From Nymphaea colorata (taxonomy: Eukaryota; Streptophyta; Magnoliopsida; Nymphaeales; Nymphaeaceae), in contig NC_045143.1 of the NCBI RefSeq assembly GCF_008831285.2, positions 25,567,662 to 25,631,661 on the forward strand: 64,000 nucleotides of DNA, given 5' to 3'. Below, piece after piece: positions 24,955-36,405 of this stretch (positions are counted from its first letter, which is position 1; each line of letters begins with the position of its first letter). A program made the position numbers and the translations under genes. Under the pieces are notes generated by a model. It saw only the letters and a program-made list of their open reading frames with translations. It did not search any database and was not told the origin of the DNA.

Positions 24955-25299
24955 TTAAATCTCTAGAAGGAAAACCTTTAAATTTCCAAAAAATAAACAT
25001 AAAGTAATCATCCTCAACGTCTTAGGAAATAAAAAGAAGAGCAGATATTGACCCAAGGATCGCACATCCATGAAACATTGTTGCATTTCAACTCCTTCGA
25101 GTTCAGCCTTCATGCCATTTATCTCTTGAGAGACACCTTTTTTGTTTTTCTTGGTTTTGCTTCTTTTTCTTCCTTTTTTTCTGCATTTGGCTTTTTGCCT
25201 TTTCATTTTTTCTTGCTTTTGATTTTCTTTTTCAGGCCGACCTTCACCTTTGAGGGAATACCTCACCACCCCAAAGGCTACTATGAAGCTCCACCGCAT
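24955..25299 (-). other. Lysine-rich open frame, left arm
   Basis: A 114-codon open frame whose middle, from YSLKGEGRPEKENQ through a Lys/Arg block to TKKNKKG, is identical to the right-arm frame at 56773-57021. It has no recognisable domain; the basic block would resemble a nuclear localisation signal if translated. Recent duplication explains the identity equally well. Confidence 0.3.
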
Positions 25300-25511
25300 T
25301 AGTGGTCAGGTGTAGTGTTTTCACATATCAACCCGTTTCACCTTGCGGGTTTTCAACATGCCAAAAGTTCATAAGTCATTATCTTCGCGGCATAGACATA
25401 AATCACCTATATGCCTACACGATACTCTTGATTATTAACCCAGAGGAACAACTACACAAGCCTCGAGCCCATCTCTCAACCCTTATTTTGCTACCTTCCA
25501 ATATTTTATAA

Positions 25512-27220
25512 GACATTATGGCTTTTCTCTTAGGATATTTTCTTGCTAAACCCTTACAGACACTTGATCACTAGAGCCAATACCATCTCCTAGTCTTGAC
25601 TTTCTCAGCTTCATAGAATTTTTTCAGATTTCCTCTTCTAATGATTGACAACAAAAAAAACTTGAAAGTTTCCTTTTACTTGGGTAGGTAGTAAGAACAA
25701 TACGAAGGCATATCATTGCATGATAAGACACTTTTAAAATGTTTCTAGGCACAATAAAAAATTTTCTTTTTCAAAAAAGTACTTGACATCAAATGGCATA
25801 TCACCTGGAAGTAGGAACTCTCTTCTACCAAAAGAGGAGTTTTTATGAAACCAGACTGATTTGTTGGGTAGAAGAAGAACTGCATATGTTTTCCTATAGA
25901 AGTAGGGAAGATTAAATTATCCAATTCAAAAATCTAACTATCGAATTCAAAAATCAAATACAAATAATCTATTCTACTCTATCCCTGCCTATTTAATCAC
26001 TCCTCCCTTGCACCTTATGCTAAATAAATCAAGAATTCAAGCAAAAAAAAAAAAAACAGTTTATAGGAACATAAACACGTCCTAAAAACGAAGAAGTGAA
26101 CCTATATTTACTAAGTTGAACCCTTACCAACTATAAGATATAAAATTTCACTAAAAAAAAAAATGAAAACAAAAAAAAAATGAAAACAACAAAGCAAACC
26201 TTTCCACCAATGTCGTGTGAGGTTAATGACTAAAGATCCAAAATTCTAAAAATAATGAAGAACACTAAATAATGTTGCAAATCCAACCTAATTGGTCCAA
26301 CTGAAAACTGGTGGCCATTTTACAAATGCCAAAGAAGTTTTAGATACAAAGAAAAAAACAAAAATTTTTGAAGGTCATTTTTATATTTAAAAACGATTTT
26401 TAATTTGGTGAAAATTCTATCAGAAACACAGGACAACAACTACAATTCCTAGTCTACTTAAAAAACGATCGTACAAATAAAAGTTCAATGTTCTCCAGAA
26501 CCTTAGGCCATCTCCCCTTCGCACAAGGGGTGCCCGGCTTGGTAATTTGGAGCACAAAGCACATCCAGGGCTAATTGCAGACGAATGAACAAATGAAGAG
26601 AAAAGCACCAAACCTGAGATTTTTTTTTTTAAAAAAAGAAGAATTAGTGACAGTCCAAGATCAGTTCGCCCTTCTAAAGGGCTCCTTAGGTCCACTGATT
26701 CACTGATCTTCCTGTATGCTAACAAAGAGGTATTCCCATGTTCAAGTCATTTCAGCCTTTGACGTGAAGGGATTGCAAAGTGGCATATTGGGGAGAAGCA
26801 GCTGGTGAAAGAACTTCAGAACCGCTACACCATACAAACAACCCAACCATTCCTATGCAAAAATGAAACAGGATTGACTGTGTTCACTAGATATTAAGTT
26901 CAAATCCCAAACTTTCATAGAAGTGTACCAACAATTGTACTTGGAGCATGCAATTCAACTAAAAAAAAAACAGATTACGTGCCCCGAGGCATGTAAATAC
27001 AATAAAAGAAACTGTAATGGTGAGTAATTATGACTATGGGACGATATCTGAACTTACAAAAAGTAAACCAGGAATATCATGAAATTGGACTGCATAGCTA
27101 CTACAAAGATTCTAGTCACAAGACAAAACCCACATAACCCATCCATATACCGACAGGTTCATCATCACCAGTCGCTAAGCTATGATAAACATCGAAGAGA
27201 AAATCACACATTCTTGTTTC
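25512..27220. other. CDKC 3' flanking region, left copy
   Basis: No gene recognised between the lysine-rich frame and the CDKC C-terminus. A-rich runs at 26040-26060 and 26150-26200 have counterparts in the right arm. Confidence 0.5.
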
Positions 27221-28165
27221 CAGGCATACTGGTTCCAGCATAACCAGGACCTCGGCCTTGAGGTGGATAAGGTCGAGTAGCATATCCACCAGCTTGGCCA
27301 CCACGATTTGGATTGTATCCACCACTTGGGTTTCCGCCTTGAGGATACCTGTTCTATCCTCCTGGAGGTCCCCGAGGCTTATTGTAGTGGTGACTTGGCC
27401 CAACAACAACTTGAGGTGGGGCATTGGTTAGGGCCAGGCCTGATTTGCATATGCGGTCACCCTGGCTACTGAATTGGCGGCAAACGTTGATGCTGCTGAG
27501 GATGCTTTAATTTTTGCCTCTTGGCTGTTTCTTCGTGCTGCCTTTGCTGTTGTCTTTTCTTCTTGGTCTGGAACACATGAGTTGACTTGTATTTGGGTAA
27601 ACTAAGAGGAAGGCCAGAACCGGCTATTAGAAGGCCATCAATTGTGACACTTGGCATGAACAAAAGATTTTGTACCCTTTCGGGTCACATGGCAACGGAT
27701 CACACCAGAAATACTCAGCATCAAGTGCGTCTTTTGCTTATATCCTCTGAAAATAAGAAAATGAAACCATTAGGGGACAAACAAACACAAACAGCAGAGG
27801 ATGCAAGGAGGAAAAAGCATTGACATATCAACAGCAAACTTCAAGAAGAAAAGATAAAAACGGGAGAAATGCAAGAACATCAAGGAAGAATACAATCTCA
27901 ACCAGATAAATATCATAGCTAGGAAGGAGTGGTACCAACATATCTGACTCTAGCCTCTAGTTTTGACTTCAAAGCAGCTGAAGAACCTTTTGTAAATAGA
28001 AATAACGAGACACAGAATGCAGATCGAAACAAAAAATGCACCCAGTATTTCAATAAGTAGAATAATAGAATTCTACCTGACAAAATTCGAAGAGAAATTT
28101 TAGAAAGTTATAAGAAATAAAGGGGACCACTGTTCAAGCAAAAAGATTTTCAGTGTGTGCCCTTT

Positions 28166-28194
28166 TCTTCTCTCTCTCTCTCTCTCTCTCTCTC
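28166..28194. repeat. (CT)n microsatellite, left arm intron 10
   Basis: TCTCTCT run, with the matching GA run at 53447-53473 in the right arm. It is inherited from before the duplication. Confidence 0.9.
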
Positions 28195-28929
28195 ACTGAA
28201 AACCATTCAGGTTTACAGTCAGTTCTCTCTCTCTCTCTTCTTGCCCTTCCTTTTTCAATTTTAACCAAAAAAATGTTTAAAAAGAAAAAGGGATATCCAG
28301 ATATGTCCCTTAACCGCAGTGCTGCATCTGTGGTATGGGGAGTACAGGGACCATATCCCCATTCACATGTGACTTAGCAGGGAACTGATTAGTTGGCTAG
28401 TCGGATTAACTGTTCACTAGCGGGACATCATAGCAACAATCGTTCTAAACCTTAGCTCCTTAAGTCCAGCATGTTCTAGAAACAAGAATTGACAACACTG
28501 AATGCTGAACAATTGCTGGCTACATTCTTCCAATAACATGCCACCGGACAAGGACAAGTTCAAAAATAGACCACAATTTTCTCAAGAAACACTGATTCCC
28601 TTTGTCATTTTTAAGTCACAGAGAAGTTTGAATGTACATTTCCATATTTGGGAAGAAAACAAAACTATAAATACATTGAAATGCCAGGTATCACTTTCAT
28701 GTCATATACATCACAGTTATTTCATTTTGGTAGATGAACAGGACACTAGTTGGGTAATTCATAATTTTCCAGAAAGCTATCAAAAGCACTAGCAGCAATA
28801 CTTTTAGAATCAAGTGAAGCAGCCATCAAATGCTTTAGTGCCACAACCTCACCTCTTGACACCCCTGTTCACAAATGCAGACTGAAATAGTAACTCGACA
28901 ATGATGATGCAGAGAACTACATAACTCCC

Positions 28930-29178
28930 TGTTGATAGTTTGTGGGTTTCGGGTCCGGATCCATACCCGACCCGCCTTGTAGCCCGTTTTGGGCTCTACT
29001 TAAGTCATGTAACCCTAATCCTTAAGTGTTAATGATAATCTTAAGAGAGAGAGAGTCTGGCTGCTAGTGGGCACCAACTCCTCCTCATTCGTGGTTTTTT
29101 CTCCCTCGTGTTGAGGGTTTTCCACGTTACATCGTGATCATTGTTCCTCTTCGTCTTCTTCTTGTTCGTATTTCTACA
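28930..29178 (+). repeat. 5' LTR of copia element 3
   Basis: Starts TGTTGATAG and ends TTCTACA before the PBS. It includes GGGTCCGGATCC and a GAGAGAGAG run. Confidence 0.96.
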
Positions 29179-29190
29179 TGGTATCAGAGC
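29179..29190 (+). other. Primer-binding site, element 3
   Basis: TGGTATCAGAGC abuts the 5' LTR; initiator-Met tRNA type. Confidence 0.92.
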
Positions 29191-29241
29191 CGTGAAGTTC
29201 CGGCGTTTCTGGTTTGTCTTTTGCCCGTGTTGGAGGAGGAT

Positions 29242-29303
29242 TCGCCCGGCACTGTTCATTGACTCGCCCGGCACTGTTCATCGTCTCGCCCGGCACTGTT
29301 CAT
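29242..29303 (+). repeat. 22-bp tandem repeat in element 3 leader
   Basis: TCGCCCGGCACTGTTCAT starts at 29242, 29264 and 29286, giving three units of 22 bp. It is followed by shorter GCCCGACGCCCG-type repeats up to about 29350. Confidence 0.9.
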
Positions 29304-29659
29304 CGCCCGTGCCCGACGCCCGTGTCCGAGCTTCGCCCGACGCCCGACGCCCGTGCCCGACGCCTGAGCTTCGTCTGTCGCCCCGCCGCCGTCTCCGCCC
29401 AGCGCCGCCCTGATCAGCGCCGCTCAGGATTCCGCCGTCTCCGCCTAGCGACGACCGGCCCAGCGACGCTCTGCCCAGCGGCTTTCCTCTCTGTCATCCG
29501 ACGCATCGCCCACCGCCGTGTCTTTTTCCGGCGATCTGCTTCCGCCGGTGCGCCGCTCTGCCTGGTTCCGGCGGTCTGTTTCCGCCCAGCGCCGCGCCGT
29601 TCTGCCTGAGCGGCTGCCTCTCTGTTGCCTGCTCAGTCGCTTCCGCCCAGCGTCGGCCT

Positions 29660-29779
29660 GAGAGAGGCAGCGCCGGAGGAAAAACGAAGCAGAACGCTGC
29701 TGGACAGAGCGTCGGCCTGCCCAGCGACGCTCTGTCCAGCAGCGTTCTGCTTCGTTTTTCCTCCGGCGCTGCCTCTCTC
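29660..29779. repeat. Perfect 55-bp inverted repeat (hairpin) in element 3 leader
   Basis: 29660-29714 is the exact reverse complement of 29725-29779, with a 10-base spacer GCCTGCCCAG. The arms are GC-rich, so the RNA would form a very stable stem about 135 bases upstream of the gag ATG. It is too long and perfect to be chance. Confidence 0.95.
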
Positions 29780-29915
29780 TTGCCGGTGAGGTTTAGGCGT
29801 TCTCCGTTTTGTCCGTTGCCTGCTCTCTGCCTTTTTTGGTGTTGTATTGTGCTGTTGCTCCCTGCTGCCGTTGCTGCCTACTAGGCTTCACCCGTAGCTA
29901 GACTGGTCTGTGATT

Positions 29916-30884
29916 ATGGCAGCCTCTTCCTCGTCAACCGTCAACACCAATCCCACTGAAATAGGGGCTTTTAGAACTGAGAATGTTCCCATGCAGGTCA
30001 TCACTCTTCGCCTCACCAAGGATAATTATTTCTCGTGGTCGCCTGCTATGACCATGGGGATTGCTGGCCGTGGTCGCATGGCCTATATTGATGGGAGCAA
30101 CCCCAAACCAGCAAGAACAAGTGATGTGTGGCATACTTGGTTTCTTGAGGATAATCAAGTGAAAACTTGGATTGTCAATTCCGTTTCCGCCGATATTCAG
30201 CCCCTTATCCTTCGGAAGAAGACTGCTAGAGACATGTGGGTGGTCCTCGAGCAAATGTATGGCCAAAAGAAGACCGCAATTCGTACTTACCAAGTAATGA
30301 AGACAGTCTATGGCATTCGACAAGGGACCTCGTCTGTTGCAGAGTACTATGGGGCTTTGAAAGCCAAGTGGGAAGAGCTTGACTATCATTCTGATATTCC
30401 TTGGCATTGTCCCCATGATCAGGCGCTCTATGTTGCTCATGAATGGGAAAACAGGGTGTTCCTATTTTTAGCAGGTTTAAATGATGAGTTTGAAGGTGTT
30501 CGAAGCCAGATTTTGAATTCAGGGGAGGTGTCCAGTATTGAAGATGTGTACTCCTGTGTTGAAGCGGAAGAACAGAGAAGGCTTGTTACAAAAGAAGGGA
30601 AGAGGGAACTTGTGCCCTATAACGAGAGATCTGCTCTCGTGAGTCGTGGTCCTGGCGGCCCATCTAGGTCTCTTCGCCGGTGCACTCACTGCAAGAAGAC
30701 AGGTCACACTGTGGATTATTGCTGGGATCTTCATCCAGAAAAGAAGGGGAACAGAGGGAGATCTTTGACTGGGAGAACACCTGTGTCTGAGGTGCAAGCC
30801 TCTAGTGGAGAAAAAGTCTCCATTTCTGCTGACCAGCTTCGTGAACTAAGGGCTTATTTGGGCAGGCTCGATGTCAACAAGTGA
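29916..30884 (+). CDS. Gag of copia element 3
   Basis: ATG at 29916 (ATG GCA GCC TCT) opens 322 codons to TGA 30882-30884. It carries the copia Gag fold region (DNYFSWSPAM, MWVVLEQMYG, EYYGALKAKWEEL) and the zinc knuckle CTHCKKTGHTVDYC (30681-30722), and ends near LRAYLGRLD. Uninterrupted. The pol frame lies +1 relative to gag, and the frames overlap at 30850-30884. Gag builds the virus-like particle and packages RNA. Confidence 0.92.
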   Translation: MAASSSSTVNTNPTEIGAFRTENVPMQVITLRLTKDNYFSWSPAMTMGIAGRGRMAYIDGSNPKPARTSDVWHTWFLEDNQVKTWIVNSVSADIQPLILRKKTARDMWVVLEQMYGQKKTAIRTYQVMKTVYGIRQGTSSVAEYYGALKAKWEELDYHSDIPWHCPHDQALYVAHEWENRVFLFLAGLNDEFEGVRSQILNSGEVSSIEDVYSCVEAEEQRRLVTKEGKRELVPYNERSALVSRGPGGPSRSLRRCTHCKKTGHTVDYCWDLHPEKKGNRGRSLTGRTPVSEVQASSGEKVSISADQLRELRAYLGRLDVNK

Positions 30885-33800
30885 GACCTCAGAGGGAACT
30901 ACAGCTAATCATGCTCTTGCAGTTATTGGCAATCAAGGTAACTCTTCTGTGGGGGAATGGATTGTCGATAGTGGTGCTACTCATCACATGATAGGTAATC
31001 CAAAATTGTTTCATGAGTATAAGTTGTCCTCGGGAAGGGAACGTGTTTCTCTTGCAGATGGTTCCTCTACCTGTGTGGCAGGCGAAGGCACTCTGTCCTT
31101 GTTGGACAAATTTCATGTGCAGGGCGCTTTACATGTTCCTCAGTTTCCTTTAAATCTCTTATCAGTCAGTAGACTTACTAAAGAATTGAATTGTGAACTT
31201 ATATTCTCTGCCGATCGTTGTGTTTTGCAGGACTTGGTGACAGGGAAGAGGATTGGGATTGGTTTAGCTTCTGATGGATTATATCGTCTTCCCATACATG
31301 TGGCTACTGCTCTGTTGACAGCGATCCGCAAGACAGATAAGAGAAGAGAAGATTGTCTTCAATCTGTTATGTACTGGCATGAACGTTTTGGGCATTTACC
31401 TTTTGGAATTTTGAAACATTTGTTTCCAGACTTGTGTTCCTCCTTTGATGTGTCTTCCATTTCTTGTGATGTTTGTCAGTTTGCCAAACATGTGAGGGCT
31501 TCGTACCCTCTTTCTTCTAGTTGTGCTAATGAAGCTTTTTCCCTGATTCACTCTGATGTATGGGGACCTTCGGGCATTCATACCCGTCAAGGTTTCCAGT
31601 ATTTTATCACTTTCATTGATGATTTCTCTCGTGCTACATTTATATACTTGTTAAAAGACTGCAGCGAGGTTCCTCGAATCATCGAGACATTTATTCTTCT
31701 TGTGCATACCCAGTATGGTGCGAATGTTAAAACTTTCAGGTCCGATAATGCCCGTGAGTACATGTGTCGGCCTGTTGAGGAGTTTCTTAGACAACGGGGG
31801 ATTGTTCACGAGACATCCTGTAGTTACACCCCCCCTCAAAATGGGGAAGCTGAAAGGAAAAATCGTCAACTTCTTAATGTCACCAGGGCTCTTTTGTTTC
31901 AGAGAAATCTTCCTAAACACTATTGGGGTGATGCAGTTCTTACTAGTGCCTATCTTATTAACCGCATGCCCAGTCGTGTTTTGAATGGTAGGACTCCCCA
32001 CTCGTTGCTTCCTGGCAGTCGTCCACCATTTCCTCTTCTTCCTCGTGTTTTTGGTTGTGTATGTTTTATCCATGATCACAGTCCAAATGTCAAGAAACTT
32101 GATTCTAGTTCTATCAAAGGTGTCTTTGTTGGATACTCCCATACGCAAAAAGGATACAAATGTATTGATCCTATTACTGGTCGAGCTTATGTTACGAGGG
32201 ATGTTACCTTCTTGGAACATGCCTCTTACTTTGGTGCGAATCCTCTTCAGGGGGAGCAGTCTGTGGGCAGGGAAGAGTATTCTCAGAGACAGGAACTTCA
32301 GTTTATAGATTTTTTGGACTACAAGAAAGCAGAATCACTTAATACTGTTGATGTGCCTGAGAAGGAGGAAAGGGGTGACAATAGCATTGAGAAGGAAGGC
32401 CCTCAGTTGTTTGGACAGTTCTACTCTAGACGAGGTACTCGGACAGAGGTGATGACTTGTGATGCTAGATCTACTTCCAATCCCAATGCCACTCCTTCCC
32501 TGGATGAACCAAGTCCTACCGAGGAGACCGTGGAGACCCATGATGAGGTTGAAAAGAAGAATGACGATCTTCCCATTGCCCTGAGAAAGGGTGTCAGGTC
32601 ATGTACTCAACACCCCATTGGTAATTTTGTTTCTTATTCCAGACTTGGGAAAGATTACAAGTGCTTTGTTTCTACTCTTTCTTTGGCTGTGATTCTCAGG
32701 ACTGTCGCTGAAGCTCAAAGTGACTCCAAGTGGGCTGATGCAATGAAAGAAGAAATAGATGCCCTAAGAAGAAACTTGACATGGGAAGTGGTGAAGATTC
32801 CTGAAGCCGCTCACCTAGTTGGATCCAAATGGGTGTATACCATCAAGTACAAACCAGATGGGAGTGTTGAAAGATATAAAGCTCGACTTGTGGCCAAGGG
32901 GTTTAGCTAGAAATATGGAATTGATTACTTGGAAACCTTTGCTCCTGTTGCGAAAATGAAGACTGTGAGGGTGGTTATATCCCTAGCTGTGATGAAGGAG
33001 TGGAAGATGTATCAACTGGATGTTAAGAATGCATTCCTCAATGGTGACTTCGAAGAAGAAGTATATATGCATATGCCTCCAGGATATGAAGAACCAAAAA
33101 TGTGTTGTAAGCTGAAAAAGGCATTGTATGGCCTTAAGCAATCGCCCAGAGCGTGGTTTGAACGACTGAGAAGAGTGATGATACGTCATGGATACAAACA
33201 AGGAAATGGAGATCACACTCTGTTTGTGAAGAAGAAGGAGAGCAAGGTTACTCTCCTGCTCGTCTACGTAGATGACATGATTGTTACTGGAGATGATGAG
33301 GAGGAGATTATCAAGCTAAAAGGGTTACTGGCTACAGAATTCGACCTCAAAGATCTTGGCAAACTAAGGTATTTTCTTGGTATGGAGGTTGCTAGGTCTA
33401 GTACTGGTCTTGTACTAAACCAAAGGAAATATACATTAGATCTGCTGGAAGAAACTGGTAAATTGGGATGTAGACCTACTCCTACCCCTTTTGACACTGG
33501 GCACAAGTTGAGTCTTAGAGATGGAGAGCCTCTCTATGAAGAAGACAAGGGAAGATATCAACATTTGGTTGGGAAGCTAATCTATCTTACCCTCACGAGA
33601 CCTGATATCACCTTTGTGATGAATGTTTTGAGCCAATTCATGCATGCGCCAACCGATGCACATCTGAAGGCTGTGGACAGAGTGCTATGCTACCTGAAGA
33701 AAAATCCTGGTAAGGGACTCCTGTATGTGAAACAAGAGACTGTGGAAATCGAGGGCTATTCTGATGCGGATTGGGCAAGTTGTGGTGATACCAGACGATC

Positions 33801-34239
33801 CACTACAGGGTACTGTGTCTACTTGGGAGGAAACCTTGTTGTATGGAGGAGCAAGAGACAGGATGTTTGCTCTAGATCTAGTGCAGAGGCAGAATATAGG
33901 GCAGTTGCTATGAGAGTGTCAGAGTTATTGTGGTTGAAGATATTGTTGACTGACATTGGAATAGAGATTGAAGGACCTATGAAGATGTATTGTGATAACA
34001 AGTCTGCAATCAACTTAGCCAACAATCATGTTCTTCACGACAGAACAAAACATGTTGAAATTGATCGTCACTTCATTCGGGAAAGGATTGATGCGAAAGA
34101 GTTGATCTTACCTTACATGAAGTCTGAAGACCAAACTGCTGATGTTCTGACGAAAGCTCTTCCTTCAGCTTCATTTGAGAGGAATGTATCCAAGTTGGGC
34201 ATGTTTGATATGTATGCCCAACTTGAGGGGGAGTGTTGA
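30871..34239 (+). pseudogene. Pol of copia element 3 (PR-IN-RT-RH, one amber codon)
   Basis: Opens at about 30850, first ATG 30871, and ends at 34239. Protease WIVDSGATHHM (DSGA 30967-30978); pre-integrase YWHERFGHL and CDVCQFAKH; integrase HSDVWGP, FRSDNAREY and PQNGEAERKNRQL (D, D and E positions); RT with QLDVKNAFL, GLKQSPRAWF and YVDD at 33265-33276; RNase H with GYSDADWAS, RSSAEAEYRAVA and KHVEIDRHFIRE. All catalytic motifs seem intact. The only in-frame defect is TAG at 32908-32910, where a Gln (CAG) would be expected after AKGFS. The downstream part then runs open for 443 codons. So close to intact that a sister copy could be active. Confidence 0.93.
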
Positions 34240-34482
34240 TAGTTTGTGGGTTTCGGGTCCGGATCCATACCCGACCCGCCTTGTAGCCCGTTTTGGGCTC
34301 TACTTAAGTCATGTAACCCTAATCCTTAAGTGTTAATGATAATCTTAAGAGAGAGAGAGTCTGGCTGCTAGTGGGCACCAACTCCTCCTCATTCGTGGTT
34401 TTTTCTCCCTCGTGTTGAGGGTTTTCCACGTTACATCGTGATCATTGTTGCTCTTCGTCTTCTTCTTGTTCGTATTTCTACA
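34234..34482 (+). repeat. 3' LTR of copia element 3
   Basis: Starts TGTTGATAG after GAGGGGGAG and ends TTCTACA. It is followed by CTCCC (34483-34487). Confidence 0.96.
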
Positions 34483-34755
34483 CTCCCGAAGATTTTTCTT
34501 ATATTACTCTCATCACCACAAGTGGCTTGCAAAAAAGACATGGTACCGAACAAAAGAAGCTTGGAGGTCAACAATAGGAATATTTATATGACTGGACAAT
34601 ACAACGGCCAAGTATCATGTATGGTTTTTTGCAGAAAATAAATTAGAACAATAAATATTAACTCAAAAAACCTCAACTTGGAAAAATCTTCTAAAGGTTA
34701 TTATTCATGTTTCTTTAGTAACTTAATATAGGAAGTCTTTCCTTTTCAGCACCAC

Positions 34756-34758
<3 letters not shown>

Positions 34759-34794
<36 letters not shown>

Positions 34795-34828
34795 AGGAGG
34801 GAGAGAGAGAGAGGGAAGGAGGGAGAGG
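34759..34828. repeat. (GA)n microsatellite with GGGAAGGAGG interruptions
   Basis: Left-arm counterpart of the CT run at 52397-52436 in the right arm. The left copy is longer and contains duplicated GGGAAGGAGGGAG units. Confidence 0.9.
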
Positions 34829-36284
34829 CTGTTGCAAGACTAACAAAAAAAAAACAAAAAAAAACGTAAAACCTTCGTCTCTTTTTGGTGCAAAAGGAAA
34901 TACTAGTACATCGTTCATTTGATTTTGGAGTTTGTGATGATTCTATCATTAGAATCCAAAATAAGAGATCATGCCCTATCTAGAAATAAGGACATTTACA
35001 TGCACAAAGCTTCTTAACAAATAAGTAAAAGCCTTGTTCTCCAAACTTGGGGAAACTACCGAGATCACTGTCAAAACAAGAAAGAGATTAACTCCCTTGG
35101 GAGCCCAAAGTTAGAAACTTAAGAACTTGATAAGTCTACAGTAAAGCTGACACTAAAACTGCTAAGGACACCCAAGGCCAAACTTGCAGTGTTATTTGCA
35201 GAGTGTCGTTTGTTTTGCAAGGACGTTCAGATCTGGAGCAGGACTCACCACTTATAATTATAAGAATTCAAGGAGTAGGTTTGCTACTCCCACTTGCCAG
35301 AACTCACATCCATACACTAAATCATTTGTCACAAAAGTTCAAACCTCCAAAACTCTGAGAATATAGCAAGATGATACCTGAGATGGGTCAAGAGTTGGCA
35401 TCCGCTCCAACAACTCCAAAGCATGCCGATCAAAGCTAAAAGCAAAAATAACTGCATCTCAGGTGCACATTACCTCTATATAAACTGGAAACAATAACAA
35501 TAATAAGGTGGTAAACCACTGATAAACCACAAAACTACACAAACAAAAACATAACAAAAAAGTAAATGTGAAAAAAAGATCTCCTCAAAACAAATTTTCA
35601 CTATAAATCATTGTAAACCAGATTCATATGTTTTGTACTTACTGCTTAAAAACATCTCTAAGGTGCCTCTTTATTGGTCTTGAAGGCTTGAAATTATTGT
35701 ACCAAGGAATCTTTGAAACTCCTGGCCAGTTAACCTCATCAGGTGATCCACATAGTTCAAATATTTTATTCAACTGCTGTGGCTAGAATTATCAGGAAAA
35801 GGAAAGTTTCAATCATAGAGAAGAAGAGGAGGACGTACATAGAATATATAATGGAAACATCATGATGCATGTGTGTGTGAGTGTGTTTTTTTTTTATTGG
35901 TGGGGGGGGGGGGCGAGGGGAATATATTGATTTGTTCTACACCTCCTTATTGAGTTTATTTTAGTCAAACCGCTTTGATCAACTCAAACTGACCTCATAG
36001 AGAAGAAGAGGACCAACATAGAACATATAATGGAAACAATATGGATGAATTTATGTAAACCACGAAATTGAGAGATTGTAGAAGAAGAAACACTAAAGCC
36101 CTCTTTTCCCAAATACAAATGGATTTTCCACATGTAAATTTCCCTTCAAACCGGCAGTTTCTCCCTCGACTTATTTGAAAAGTGCTCTCCAAAATCAGCA
36201 AAAACTCCCCCCCACCCAAAGCTCATAGAAGTGATAGAAGAGAAAACGATCAAAAGGGACACTGTGCCCCTTTCTTAAGAATTG

Positions 36285-36405
36285 CTCAGTATTGTAAGAT
36301 ACGGGCTGTATCAGTTGTATCGTATCATACAGCAGCGATATCATTTCGATACACCTACAATACACATGCAAATCATGAGCATCATAAGTGTATCGTATAG
36401 GTTTT
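36285..36405. mobile_element. Truncated relic of the CGTATCG palindrome MITE family
   Basis: CAGTATTGTAAGATACGGGC followed by GTATCGTATCATAC and later GTATCGTATAGG resembles the insert at 60399-61130. It lies in intron 8 of the left CDKC copy. Confidence 0.5.

Larger units (their letters stand above)
28930..34482 (+). mobile_element. Young Ty1/copia LTR retrotransposon, element 3
   Basis: The two 249-bp LTRs differ at a single position (TTGTTCCTC against TTGTTGCTC). TSD CTCCC is at 28925-28929 and 34483-34487. The element lies in intron 10 of the left CDKC pseudogene, antisense to it. The other duplication arm (about 52700-52720) carries the uninterrupted site, so insertion is later than the duplication. 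It has a long GC-rich leader with a 55-bp hairpin, a full gag, and a pol with one amber codon. It is by far the youngest element in the window. Confidence 0.97.
23130..35759 (-). repeat. Left arm of the CDKC inverted duplication
   Basis: Reverse complement of 51465-58908. Matching blocks run continuously: for example 28561-28620 against about 52990-53050, 34490-34640 against 52550-52710, and 35690-35759 against 51465-51535. Short samples differ by about 4-5%. The arm is longer here because copia element 3 (28930-34482) was inserted later. Homology resumes beyond the arm at exon 2 and intron 1 (38195-38320 against 50395-50490), so the original duplication was larger and the right side lost its middle. 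Confidence 0.92.

Noticed and set aside
25048-25302. Phe-rich plus-strand frame repeated at 56734-56994
   Set aside because: It is the antisense of the lysine-rich frame and is repeated only because the arms are duplicated.
27587-27823. 78-codon plus-strand frame repeated at 53818-54048
   Set aside because: It is the antisense of CDKC exon 11, intron 11 and exon 12.
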